Source of the DNA: Acidimicrobiaceae bacterium
Lineage (GTDB): Bacteria > Actinomycetota > Acidimicrobiia > Acidimicrobiales > Acidimicrobiaceae
DNA length: 12,774 nucleotides
Direction of reading: 5' to 3'
Assembly (NCBI GenBank): GCA_013044415.1
Contig: JABEUO010000099.1
Span: 1 to 12,774 of the forward strand
How positions within the stretch are numbered: position 1 is the first letter of the stretch; the number at the start of each line of letters is the position of its first letter. Made by a program: the position numbers and the translations under genes. The notes under the pieces were generated by a model that worked only from the letters and a program-made list of their open reading frames with translations, did no database searches and was not told where the DNA came from. Below are positions 6,813 to 12,774 of the stretch, piece after piece.

Positions 6813-7778
6813 ATGAAACAGGTTGAGACTATAAAGGGGCCGATTTCGGTCGACTCGCTGGGACAAACGCTCATGCACGAGCACGTCTTTGTCCTTACAC
6901 CTGACATTCAACAGAATTACGAAACAGAATTCGGCGACGAGCAAACCCGCATAGACCAGGCAGTCGATCGACTCGACGCACTCTACAAAGCGGGAATATC
7001 TACCATTGTCGATCTTACCGTCGTTGGATTAGGTCGCTTCATACCGAGGATCCAGAAGATAGCCGATCGAACAGAGATCAACATAATAACGGCTACTGGC
7101 CTATATACCTATAACGATCCACCGCTGTTCTTCCACTTTCGAGGGCCAAATCGCCTCCTCGGTGGAGAAGAGAAGATGATCGAGATGTTTATCCGGGATA
7201 TCGAAGTGGGCATCGACGATACCGGAGTAAAGGCCGCCATCCTCAAGTGTGCGACAGACGAACCAGGAGTGACGCCTGGCGTCGAGAGGGTGCTAAGGGC
7301 AGTCGCTAGGGCGCAGTTAGCAACTGACGTGCCAATCTCTACCCATACCTTTGCCCATGGAGAGGTCGGTCTAGCACAGCAGAAGATCTTCGCTGAAGAG
7401 GGCGTCGACCTTAGCAAAGTAATCATCGGTCACTCCGGGGACACCACAGATCTAGATTACCTCAGGAAGTTAATCGACGCGGGATCCTACATCGGCATGG
7501 ATAGATTTGGTATCGATATCCTTCTCCCATTCGAGCAGCGAGTAGACACCGTAGCTAAAATGTGCGAACTCGGATATGCCGAGAAGATGGTCCTTTCGCA
7601 CGACTATGCCTGCCACAACGACTGGCTCGACGACGCGGTAGTGGAAAATGTCACTCCGAACTGGCACTACCTCCACATCGTCAACGATGTTATCCCGGCC
7701 CTAAAAGCAAGGGGCGTATCCGATTCAGACATCCAAACGATGATGATCGACAATCCAAGAAAGATCTTTTCTGCTTAG
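6813..7778 (+). CDS. Phosphotriesterase-family metal hydrolase, probable lactonase
   Basis: This 321-residue amidohydrolase-fold protein has the complete binuclear metal site of the phosphotriesterase family: H22 and H24 (MHEH), K145 (ILKCATDEPG, the carboxylated lysine), H178 (STHTF), H207 (IGHSGD) and D264 (LSHDYACHND). The GLYTYNDPP segment (96-104), the KAAILKCATDEPG block and the IIGHSGDTTDLDYL block closely resemble the phosphotriesterase-like lactonases (SsoPox type). Those enzymes hydrolyse gamma- and delta-lactones and acyl-homoserine lactones, with weak phosphotriesterase activity. No signal peptide is seen, so it is probably cytoplasmic. The ATG follows an AGAAGGGGG site (6795-6803) by nine bases. 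The gene is last in a close trio with the ACAD10/11-type dehydrogenase and acyl-CoA synthetase, which suggests catabolism of a lactone more than signal quenching. The exact lactone is unknown. Confidence 0.88.
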   Translation: MKQVETIKGPISVDSLGQTLMHEHVFVLTPDIQQNYETEFGDEQTRIDQAVDRLDALYKAGISTIVDLTVVGLGRFIPRIQKIADRTEINIITATGLYTYNDPPLFFHFRGPNRLLGGEEKMIEMFIRDIEVGIDDTGVKAAILKCATDEPGVTPGVERVLRAVARAQLATDVPISTHTFAHGEVGLAQQKIFAEEGVDLSKVIIGHSGDTTDLDYLRKLIDAGSYIGMDRFGIDILLPFEQRVDTVAKMCELGYAEKMVLSHDYACHNDWLDDAVVENVTPNWHYLHIVNDVIPALKARGVSDSDIQTMMIDNPRKIFSA

Positions 7779-7819
7779 CAAAACAGTGACGGGTCGGCGA
7801 GGTGCCATGACATTCACCC

Positions 7820-7856
7820 TACCTAGAATCCGTTGGACCCTCCTGCCCACTAGGTA
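7820..7856 (+). promoter_or_regulatory. Inverted repeat before the MBL hydrolase gene
   Basis: TACCTAG (7820-7826) is matched by the exact inverted copy CTAGGTA (7850-7856) with 23 bases between. It lies about 20 bases upstream of a possible promoter, in the 175-base gap after the lactonase gene. It could be an operator with two half-sites or a weak transcript-ending hairpin, though no T-run follows. Seven-base arms can arise by chance. Confidence 0.25.
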
Positions 7857-7875
7857 AGTTCTGCTCTAAAGCGAC

Positions 7876-7903
7876 TTGGCGTAACCTACACTATCCAGAT
7901 AAC
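7876..7903 (+). promoter_or_regulatory. Possible sigma-70-like promoter for the MBL gene
   Basis: TTGGCG (7876-7881) and GATAAC (7898-7903) lie 16 bases apart, similar to -35 and -10 boxes. Transcription from here would begin near 7910. That makes the upstream ATG at 7912 an unlikely start codon and agrees with a start at 7954 behind a real ribosome-binding site. The boxes are imperfect, and Acidimicrobiia promoters are poorly known to me. Confidence 0.25.
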
Positions 7904-7938
7904 GCCCGCTTATGGGTCTTAAATCACGCTGCTACCCC

Positions 7939-7945
7939 AAAGGAG
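7939..7945 (+). promoter_or_regulatory. Ribosome-binding site deciding the MBL start
   Basis: AAAGGAG lies eight bases before an in-frame TTG at 7954. The alternative ATG at 7912 has no purine-rich site ahead of it, and this site would lie inside its coding sequence. TTG and GTG starts are used by other genes in this window. Confidence 0.6.
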
Positions 7946-7953
7946 ACCGAGAC

Positions 7954-9009
7954 TTGGCTGTGTTGGCCGATCCGTCCAGTGGTTCCCGACAATGGGAGGA
8001 GCCAGGTGCCTTCGAGGTCGCACCTGGCGTATACCGAATACCGCTCCCCCTCCCTGGGGACTCGCTGAGGGCGGTCAACGTATACCTCTTATTGGACGAC
8101 AGAAACGCAATTTTGATAGATGCAGGGATGTATATTCCCCTTGCCCGCAAACAACTGGAAGAGTCACTAAAACTCATTGGTGTTGACTTAGGAGATATTA
8201 CAGATTTTCTTATCACTCACCTCCATCGCGACCACTACACCCAAGCTGTCGCTCTTCGCGACGATTTCGGCGGACGAATAAGCCTTGGCGCCCTGGAAAG
8301 GTCGTCGATGGAAATTATAGGTCAAAGGGCTTCCTCTGAAAATTCAGGGTTGACCGCCGAGCGATACTCCCGGCTAGTTGAGTGTGGCGCAAAGTACCTG
8401 ATAGACCTTTTGCGAGAGCTCGAAGGTGATGACGCCGAGTTTTCTGCGCTCTATAAAATGCCCGATCTTTGGTTAGACGATGGCAGGGAAATTGAGTTAG
8501 CGAATCGTACGCTCAATGTTATTGCCACACCTGGCCACACTCAAGGGCACGTGGTCTTTCGCGACTCAAATGCAAAACTGCTTTTTGCGGGTGACCACGT
8601 TCTTCCACACATAACACCTTCCATCGGTCTCGAGCCTACTAATGCCCCATTGCCATTGGGAGACTTTCTCACTTCACTAAAGAAGATTCGTTTGCTCGCT
8701 GACAGTAGGCTCTTCCCCGCTCATGGCCCCATTGTCGAATCGACTCACCTTCGAATAGATGAACTACTGCTCCACCATGACCAGAGGCTTGCCCAGGCAT
8801 CGAAGCTCCTCTCGATGGGCCGTTCGACAGCTCACGAAGTCGCCCTCGAGCTCACATGGACAAAGCGTCAAACTAAATTCGACACACTGGATCCATTTAA
8901 CAAAATGCTTGCGGTCACCGAAACGATGTTCCATCTTGACCTTCTAGTTCACAACCATAAGGCCAAAATGTCGACTGAGGATGGAGTGAGGCACTACGAG
9001 TCGTGCTAA
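7954..9009 (+). CDS. MBL-fold metallo-hydrolase
   Basis: This metallo-beta-lactamase-fold hydrolase has 351 residues from the preferred TTG at 7954, or 365 if the ATG at 7912 is used. Numbered from the TTG, the metal ligands are complete: THLHRDH with H89, H91, D93 and H94; H195 in PGHTQGH; D214 in FAGDH; H257 in PAHGP. About 90 extra residues after the core, including paired histidines and an alternating helical pattern, resemble the C-terminal winged-helix-like part of LACTB2-type proteins. Family members include glyoxalase II-like thioesterases, lactonases and nucleases, so the substrate is open. The gene follows the lactonase on the same strand after a 175-base gap with its own possible promoter. 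It may be a separate unit or take part in the same catabolic route, for instance as a thioesterase or second lactonase; that is inference. No export signal is seen. Confidence 0.88.
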   Translation: MAVLADPSSGSRQWEEPGAFEVAPGVYRIPLPLPGDSLRAVNVYLLLDDRNAILIDAGMYIPLARKQLEESLKLIGVDLGDITDFLITHLHRDHYTQAVALRDDFGGRISLGALERSSMEIIGQRASSENSGLTAERYSRLVECGAKYLIDLLRELEGDDAEFSALYKMPDLWLDDGREIELANRTLNVIATPGHTQGHVVFRDSNAKLLFAGDHVLPHITPSIGLEPTNAPLPLGDFLTSLKKIRLLADSRLFPAHGPIVESTHLRIDELLLHHDQRLAQASKLLSMGRSTAHEVALELTWTKRQTKFDTLDPFNKMLAVTETMFHLDLLVHNHKAKMSTEDGVRHYESC

Positions 9010-9050
9010 TAACCGTCGATTAGTCATGGCTTTGAGAATGCCGAATCGAA

Positions 9051-9079
9051 CTGACCATATTTCAAACCCCGTCTAGTAT
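9051..9079 (+). promoter_or_regulatory. Possible promoter of the ubiA-dprE1-dprE2 operon
   Basis: CTGACC (9051-9056) and TAGTAT (9074-9079) are separated by exactly 17 bases and match four and five of six positions of the TTGACA and TATAAT consensus. Transcription would start near 9086, giving a very short leader ahead of the GGAGGT ribosome-binding site at 9089-9094. The position fits the boundary between the MBL gene and the arabinose-donor genes. Two sequence boxes only, so tentative. Confidence 0.35.
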
Positions 9080-9097
9080 CGGACCTGTGGAGGTAGA

Positions 9098-10057
9098 ATG
9101 ACCTACAGGGCCAAGCTGGACCAGCAAGAGGATAGCAGGGGAAATTTGTCAGGGGTTTCAAAGGAAACCGGAAGAATCAAGAAGAATCTCCCCTTGGCGC
9201 TCCTAGTTGGCATGAGACCAAAGCAGTGGCTGAAGAACTTAATAGTTTTAGCCGCACCACTCGCGGCTGCAAAGCTTACCGACCCGAAGGTCTTGGTCCC
9301 TTCCTTAGTAGCGGTCCTCTCCTTCATCCTCGCTTCATCAGGAATATACCTTCTCAACGACCTAAAAGACGTCGAAGCGGATCGGATGCACCCCAAAAAA
9401 CGTCACCGAGCCATCGCGTCCGGAGACCTACCTAAGGGCGTTGCATACCCTTCCGCGGTGGTACTCCTTGCCCTGTCGCTTGCTGTGTCGACGATTCCGG
9501 GTTGGTACCAGCTTGTAGTAGTAATGGCCTGTTACATCGCACTTAATATCGCATACGTTTATTGGACAAAGACCGAGCCGATGCTGGACATGATGTCTGT
9601 CGCCTCAGGTTTCCTACTAAGAGCGATTGCCGGAGGGGCTGCTTCCCACATTCCCTTGTCCAATTGGTTTCTTATAGTGGCCTCCTTCGGATCGCTTCTT
9701 ATGGTCACCGGCAAGAGGAGTTCGGAAATCCGTCTCCTTGGAACTGACGCCGGTCAGCATCGAAGCGCCTTGACCTCCTACTCTGCAAACTACCTATATT
9801 TTATTGCCGCAGTAGCCGCCGGAATCACCATCACCGCATACTGCCTATGGGCATTTGAGAGGTCAGGACTAGCCCCTAACAAGGCGATCCTCTACGAAGT
9901 ATCGATTGTGCCATTTGTCCTTGGGATTTTCCGATACGCCCTCCTCATTGATAAGGGAGAGGCCGGTGCACCCGAAGATCTAGTTCTTTCCGACAATATA
10001 CTCAGGGTTATTGGCGTCATTTGGATCGCCTTACTGGCTCTTAGTGTCTATATCTAA
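9098..10057 (+). CDS. ubiA: Decaprenyl-phosphate phosphoribosyltransferase (UbiA family)
   Basis: This 319-residue UbiA-superfamily membrane prenyltransferase probably transfers 5-phosphoribose from PRPP to decaprenyl phosphate, the first membrane step toward decaprenyl-phospho-arabinose (compare M. tuberculosis Rv3806c). It has the MRPKQWLKN segment (39-47) typical of that branch. The first Asp-rich site is NDLKDVEADRMHP (87-99) followed by RAIASG (104-109). The second is YWTKTEPMLD (155-164) followed by FLLRAIAGG (172-180). About nine membrane helices alternate through the chain. The first 30 residues are polar and poorly constrained. The ATG at 9098 has GGAGGT at 9089-9094, a rather short spacing, and an in-frame TTG at 9146 behind AGGGG is a possible alternative. 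The dprE1 gene follows after 78 bases and supports the assignment. The phosphatase that would remove the 5-phosphate is not in the window. Confidence 0.9.
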   Translation: MTYRAKLDQQEDSRGNLSGVSKETGRIKKNLPLALLVGMRPKQWLKNLIVLAAPLAAAKLTDPKVLVPSLVAVLSFILASSGIYLLNDLKDVEADRMHPKKRHRAIASGDLPKGVAYPSAVVLLALSLAVSTIPGWYQLVVVMACYIALNIAYVYWTKTEPMLDMMSVASGFLLRAIAGGAASHIPLSNWFLIVASFGSLLMVTGKRSSEIRLLGTDAGQHRSALTSYSANYLYFIAAVAAGITITAYCLWAFERSGLAPNKAILYEVSIVPFVLGIFRYALLIDKGEAGAPEDLVLSDNILRVIGVIWIALLALSVYI

Positions 10058-10086
10058 AAGAAGTCATTACCTAAAAAGAAGTCATT
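10054..10086 (+). repeat. Short tandem repeat across the ubiA stop codon
   Basis: CTAAAAGAAGTCATT (10054-10068) recurs as CTAAAAAGAAGTCATT (10071-10086), a near-perfect tandem pair with a 17-base period. The first copy contains the TAA stop codon of ubiA (10055-10057). It looks like a small slippage duplication in the ubiA-dprE1 spacer. No function is evident. Confidence 0.7.
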
Positions 10087-10135
10087 CTCATCTCAGCCCT
10101 CCTTGGAGAAGCTCTACTAAATCGGCGGTAGAAAA

Positions 10136-11575
10136 ATGCCACAACTATCGAATACACAGCTCTTCGGAGGCTGGGGCAGGTCCCCTTCCAGCGCATCTGC
10201 CCTCCTACCAACGGACGAAGATCCGGCCGTAAAATTGGATGCGCTCGCTGAATTCGTAGCGTCGGCACCGGATGGAACCAGGTTGCTCGCCAGGGGGATG
10301 GGAAGAAGCTACGGTGACGCAGCCAATTGTGCCGGCGGGTACGTAAGTACCCATTACGACTTCCGTGATATCTTTGAATTTAATCCGACAAGTGAGGAAC
10401 TCAGGGCTTCCTCGGGCTTTTCATTGGATGAGATTATGCGGCGACTGATCCCAGAGGGCTACTTTGTCTACGTCACACCGGGAACTAGGTACGTGACCTT
10501 AGGCGGGGCGATCGCAGCCGACATCCACGGAAAAAATCATCACAAAGATGGATCCTTCATAAACCACGTAGAGAGTTTCGAGCTAATCACACCTTCTTCT
10601 AGGATCGAAGTCAACAGGTCCGATCCCTTGTTCTGGGCAACCGCAGGCGGAATGGGAATGACAGGGATAATTACCGCGGCGACCATTCGGCTCAAAAAGG
10701 TCCAGACTTCCTACATCAAGGTGACAACGCAGAAAACCCTCAATGTCTCGGAAACTATCGAGATGATGCAGAGACTGGATGACTCATTTACCTATTCGGT
10801 AGCGTGGATGGACTCCCTGGCCAGCGGAAACTCTTTAGGTCGCTCGGTGATAACCTGGGGAGAACATGCAAGCGAGGCCGACCTAGAGCCAAAGCTTGCC
10901 GACAATCCATTGAGCTACGGCCCAAGTGTAAAGCTAAAAGCGCCGGACATCGCACCTAGCTGGCTACTCAATATGGCTTCGATAAGAGCTTTCAACGAGG
11001 CCTGGTATCGAAAAGCTCCAAAAAATAAGGTCTCGATAGAATCGATCCCCGCCTATTTTCACCCGCTCGACGCAGTTTCCGATTGGAATCGTCTATACGG
11101 AAGGACCGGATTTCTGCAATATCAATTTCAAGTACCGCTCGGGCAAGAGGAGACCCTCATTTCGATCATTCACAGATTCTCAAGAAATAGAACCCCTTCG
11201 TTTCTATCTGTACTCAAAAGATTTGGACCGAGCTCTTCGGGTCACCTTTCGTTCCCACAGCCGGGTTGGACCTTGGCCCTCGATATACCCATCCGTACAA
11301 AAGGTCTCTCTGAACTTCTAGACGGAATAGATTTTCAGGTAGCCGAAGCGGGCGGAAGGGTCTACTTCGCAAAAGATTCGAGGCTCATACCGGAGTTGGT
11401 TCCAAAAATGTATCCACGTCTCGACGAGTGGAGGGATGTAGTTGAAAAAAGCGACCCGAAAGGCATTTTTCTATCAGACCTTGGAAGAAGACTCTCCTTA
11501 CGCAGTGGTGAGGTAAAAAAGGCTAGTCTCGTTGAGACGTTGGGTGCAGCAATTGGAAAGGGACCAAACCTGTGA
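10136..11575 (+). CDS. dprE1: Decaprenylphosphoryl-ribose 2'-oxidase DprE1
   Basis: This 479-residue FAD-dependent oxidase of the VAO/PCMH family resembles mycobacterial DprE1. DprE1 oxidises decaprenylphosphoryl-ribose to the 2'-keto intermediate that DprE2 then reduces. The FAD-binding part shows LFGGWGR (9-15), RGMGRSYGDAA (53-63) and LGGAIAADIHGKNHHKDGSF (122-141). The substrate part shows LKRFGPSSSGHLSFPQPGW (360-378) and FAKDSR with K413, the counterpart of catalytic Lys418. Where M. tuberculosis has WNIC with Cys387, the benzothiazinone target, this protein reads WTLA, so Ala381 replaces the cysteine and Thr379 the nearby Asn385. Its length is slightly above the mycobacterial 461. The ATG has only a weak upstream GGCGG site. 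The stop overlaps the dprE2 GTG start by four bases, so the two are translationally coupled. Equivalences are from memory of the M. tuberculosis sequence. Confidence 0.93.
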   Translation: MPQLSNTQLFGGWGRSPSSASALLPTDEDPAVKLDALAEFVASAPDGTRLLARGMGRSYGDAANCAGGYVSTHYDFRDIFEFNPTSEELRASSGFSLDEIMRRLIPEGYFVYVTPGTRYVTLGGAIAADIHGKNHHKDGSFINHVESFELITPSSRIEVNRSDPLFWATAGGMGMTGIITAATIRLKKVQTSYIKVTTQKTLNVSETIEMMQRLDDSFTYSVAWMDSLASGNSLGRSVITWGEHASEADLEPKLADNPLSYGPSVKLKAPDIAPSWLLNMASIRAFNEAWYRKAPKNKVSIESIPAYFHPLDAVSDWNRLYGRTGFLQYQFQVPLGQEETLISIIHRFSRNRTPSFLSVLKRFGPSSSGHLSFPQPGWTLALDIPIRTKGLSELLDGIDFQVAEAGGRVYFAKDSRLIPELVPKMYPRLDEWRDVVEKSDPKGIFLSDLGRRLSLRSGEVKKASLVETLGAAIGKGPNL

Positions 11576-12333
11576 TAGACGCTCTTGGCCAGCCACAATG
11601 TGTTTTAATCATCGGTGGCGGTTCCGACATCGCATCTGCCCTGGTCGATAAGTGGGTAGACATGCGTTGCCAGCGGGTAATCCTCGCAGGCAGAAGCTTC
11701 TCAGTAATGGAGCAGGTTCAATCTCAGTTACAGTCTCACTCTTCTGCCAAGGTTGAGATCGTATACCTGGATATGGCCGACCACGAGTCCCTAGCACCAC
11801 TAACCGCAGAGGTTTTTGAGAGGTTCCCAGACATTGATATGGCGGTATTGGCCGCAGGCCAACTTGGCGATCAGGCGGTAGACGAGACGGATCCCAAGCG
11901 TATCGAGCAGATGTTCGATGTCAATGCGACCGGCCCGGCGATCTTCCTCACTGCATGTGCATCTGAGTTTAAAAAGAAGGGCGCTGGCACCATCGTAGTT
12001 CTCTCTTCCGTTGCGGGTGAGAAGGTTAGAAGGTCGAACTACGTCTACGGGGCATCGAAAGCAGCTACCGATTCATTGAGTCTCGCGATGTCAGAAGCAC
12101 TTAGGGGCACCGGGGTAAATGTTCTCGTCGTAAGGCCAGGATTTGTCTCCACCAAAATGACCCAGCACCTAGCCAAAGCCCCACTTGCCACAACCAAGGA
12201 AAAGGTGGCTGCCGACATCATTGATGCACTAGCGAAAAAGAAGACCTTGATATGGTCACCAAAGGAAATGCGCTGGGTAATGCTTGCATACAAGCACATT
12301 CCGAGGACGATCGCCAGAAAGATACCCTTCTGA
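11572..12333 (+). CDS. dprE2: Decaprenylphosphoryl-2-keto-ribose reductase DprE2
   Basis: This 253-residue short-chain dehydrogenase/reductase is the expected partner of DprE1. It reduces the 2'-keto intermediate with NAD(P)H, giving decaprenyl-phospho-arabinose. It has a GGGSDIA nucleotide loop (15-21), LDMAD (66-70), AAGQLG (94-99, in place of NNAG), N118, VLSSVAGE (143-150), the catalytic pair Y159 and K163 in YGASK, and RPGFVSTKM (188-196). The length matches mycobacterial DprE2 (about 254). A basic C-terminal helix (RTIARKIPF) may touch the membrane near the lipid substrate. The start is GTG at 11572, inside the dprE1 stop as GTGA, with AAAGGGA at 11557-11563 eight bases upstream. Many SDR proteins look alike, so the assignment depends on the dprE1 overlap as well as on the motifs. 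Confidence 0.9.
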   Translation: MIDALGQPQCVLIIGGGSDIASALVDKWVDMRCQRVILAGRSFSVMEQVQSQLQSHSSAKVEIVYLDMADHESLAPLTAEVFERFPDIDMAVLAAGQLGDQAVDETDPKRIEQMFDVNATGPAIFLTACASEFKKKGAGTIVVLSSVAGEKVRRSNYVYGASKAATDSLSLAMSEALRGTGVNVLVVRPGFVSTKMTQHLAKAPLATTKEKVAADIIDALAKKKTLIWSPKEMRWVMLAYKHIPRTIARKIPF

Positions 12334-12354
12334 TCGTTGGTTCAAACTCTTCTT

Positions 12355-12374
12355 CGGCAACCTTCTAATTGCCG
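12355..12374. terminator. Weak hairpin between converging genes
   Basis: CGGCAA (12355-12360) pairs exactly with TTGCCG (12369-12374) around an 8-base loop. It lies in the 41-base gap between dprE2 and the converging surface-protein gene, ending against the latter's stop codon. The position suits a two-way terminator, but the stem is only six pairs and no T-run follows on either strand. Confidence 0.3.
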
Positions 12375-12774
12375 CTACCCCACCGAGGTAATACCAGCCG
12401 TTGATGAAGGTGGGTTAGAAATAGTCGTTAGATCGCCCATCGCCTTTGCGTCTCCGAATGGATATACCTTCCCGTTGTACGTTAGGACGTAGTACCCATT
12501 GTTATCTGGAGAGGGTGCCAGCGAAGTCGCCGTTGTTGCGACATTCAAGCCCGGTAGTGAGCCGTAATAAGTCGCATCGCCGAAATCAAATACCCCGCCG
12601 TCAGCGGCGATCAGCCTATACCCGTATCCGTCTCCCGAGGCCACCATGCCAATTATCGGCTTGTTGAGCACCATGTTGCCGGTCGAACCGTAGAACTTGG
12701 CATCGCCGAATGAGAAGACTCCGCCGTCCGATGCTACGAGCCAATAACCCTTGCCGTCTGGAGTAGCCGCCATC
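12375..12774 (-). CDS. Repeat-containing surface or secreted protein, C-terminal part
   Basis: The reverse frame is open to the right edge of the window, so only the last 132 or so residues are present; the methionine at the edge is internal. They form three copies of a repeat, two of 42 residues and a last divergent one of about 48. Each copy has a GYWLVASDGGVFSFGDA-type core: GYWLVAS, GYRLIAA and GYYVLTY, then FSFGDA, FDFGDA and YPFGDA. Repeats like this are abundant in extracellular or wall-associated proteins of Acidimicrobiia, often joined to peptidase, amidase or glycan-binding domains. The hydrophobic/aromatic-Gly pattern suggests short beta-strand units, possibly a propeller or solenoid; that is inference. 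The chain ends in a TAG (12375-12377) immediately after the repeats, with no membrane anchor or sorting signal. The N-terminal domain that would show its function lies outside the window. Confidence 0.85.
   Translation of the reverse strand, partial: MAATPDGKGYWLVASDGGVFSFGDAKFYGSTGNMVLNKPIIGMVASGDGYGYRLIAADGGVFDFGDATYYGSLPGLNVATTATSLAPSPDNNGYYVLTYNGKVYPFGDAKAMGDLTTISNPPSSTAGITSVG
12378..12773 (-). repeat. Three tandem repeats of about 126 bases
   Basis: The coding units occupy 12648-12773, 12522-12647 and 12378-12521, read on the reverse strand. The first two are exactly 126 bases and the last is 144. All share the GYxL...DGGVFxFGDA-type core, weakest in the final copy, as is common for the end unit of a repeat protein. 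Confidence 0.8.

Noticed and set aside
7761..7775. AAAGATCTTTT palindrome as a lactonase terminator
   Set aside because: It lies inside the coding sequence before the stop codon and is too short and AT-rich for a stable hairpin.

Overview
The window (about 50% G+C) most likely comes from an actinobacterium of the class Acidimicrobiia (relatives of Acidithrix, Ferrimicrobium or Ferrithrix). This is inferred from the truncated surface protein at the right edge, whose 42-residue GYWLVASDGGVFSFGDA-type repeats are very common in that group. The mix of ATG, GTG and TTG starts and a decaprenyl-phosphate-arabinose gene set also fit Actinobacteria. No RNA genes, CRISPR arrays or insertion sequences were seen.

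Left third (1-3980). A solitary DUF169 protein starts at 458 from a TTG codon, just after a strong nested hairpin. After a 480-base gap comes a two-gene membrane operon: a short NfeD-family protein and an SPFH/band-7 (slipin or flotillin-like) protein. The SPFH protein carries four clean 11-residue repeats. A two-CBS-domain protein is encoded on the opposite strand, and its 3' end overlaps the SPFH gene by 33 bases.

Middle (3981-9009). A tightly spaced forward cluster encodes an acyl-CoA dehydrogenase of the ACAD10/ACAD11 type, an AMP-forming acyl-CoA synthetase and a phosphotriesterase-like lactonase, followed by an MBL-fold hydrolase. The combination suggests a route that opens a lactone, activates the hydroxyacid with CoA and removes the hydroxyl group for beta-oxidation. 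It resembles levulinate/4-hydroxyvalerate catabolism, but the expected kinase is not in the window.

Right third (9098-12333). Three consecutive genes, decaprenyl-phosphate phosphoribosyltransferase (ubiA), dprE1 and dprE2, make decaprenyl-phospho-arabinose, the arabinose donor for cell-envelope arabinans. DprE1 lacks the cysteine attacked by benzothiazinone drugs, having alanine in its place. The window ends in the reverse-strand repeat surface protein.

The most interesting points are the candidate lactone/4-hydroxyacid operon, the compact decaprenyl-phospho-arabinose module with its altered DprE1, and the hairpin before the DUF169 gene.
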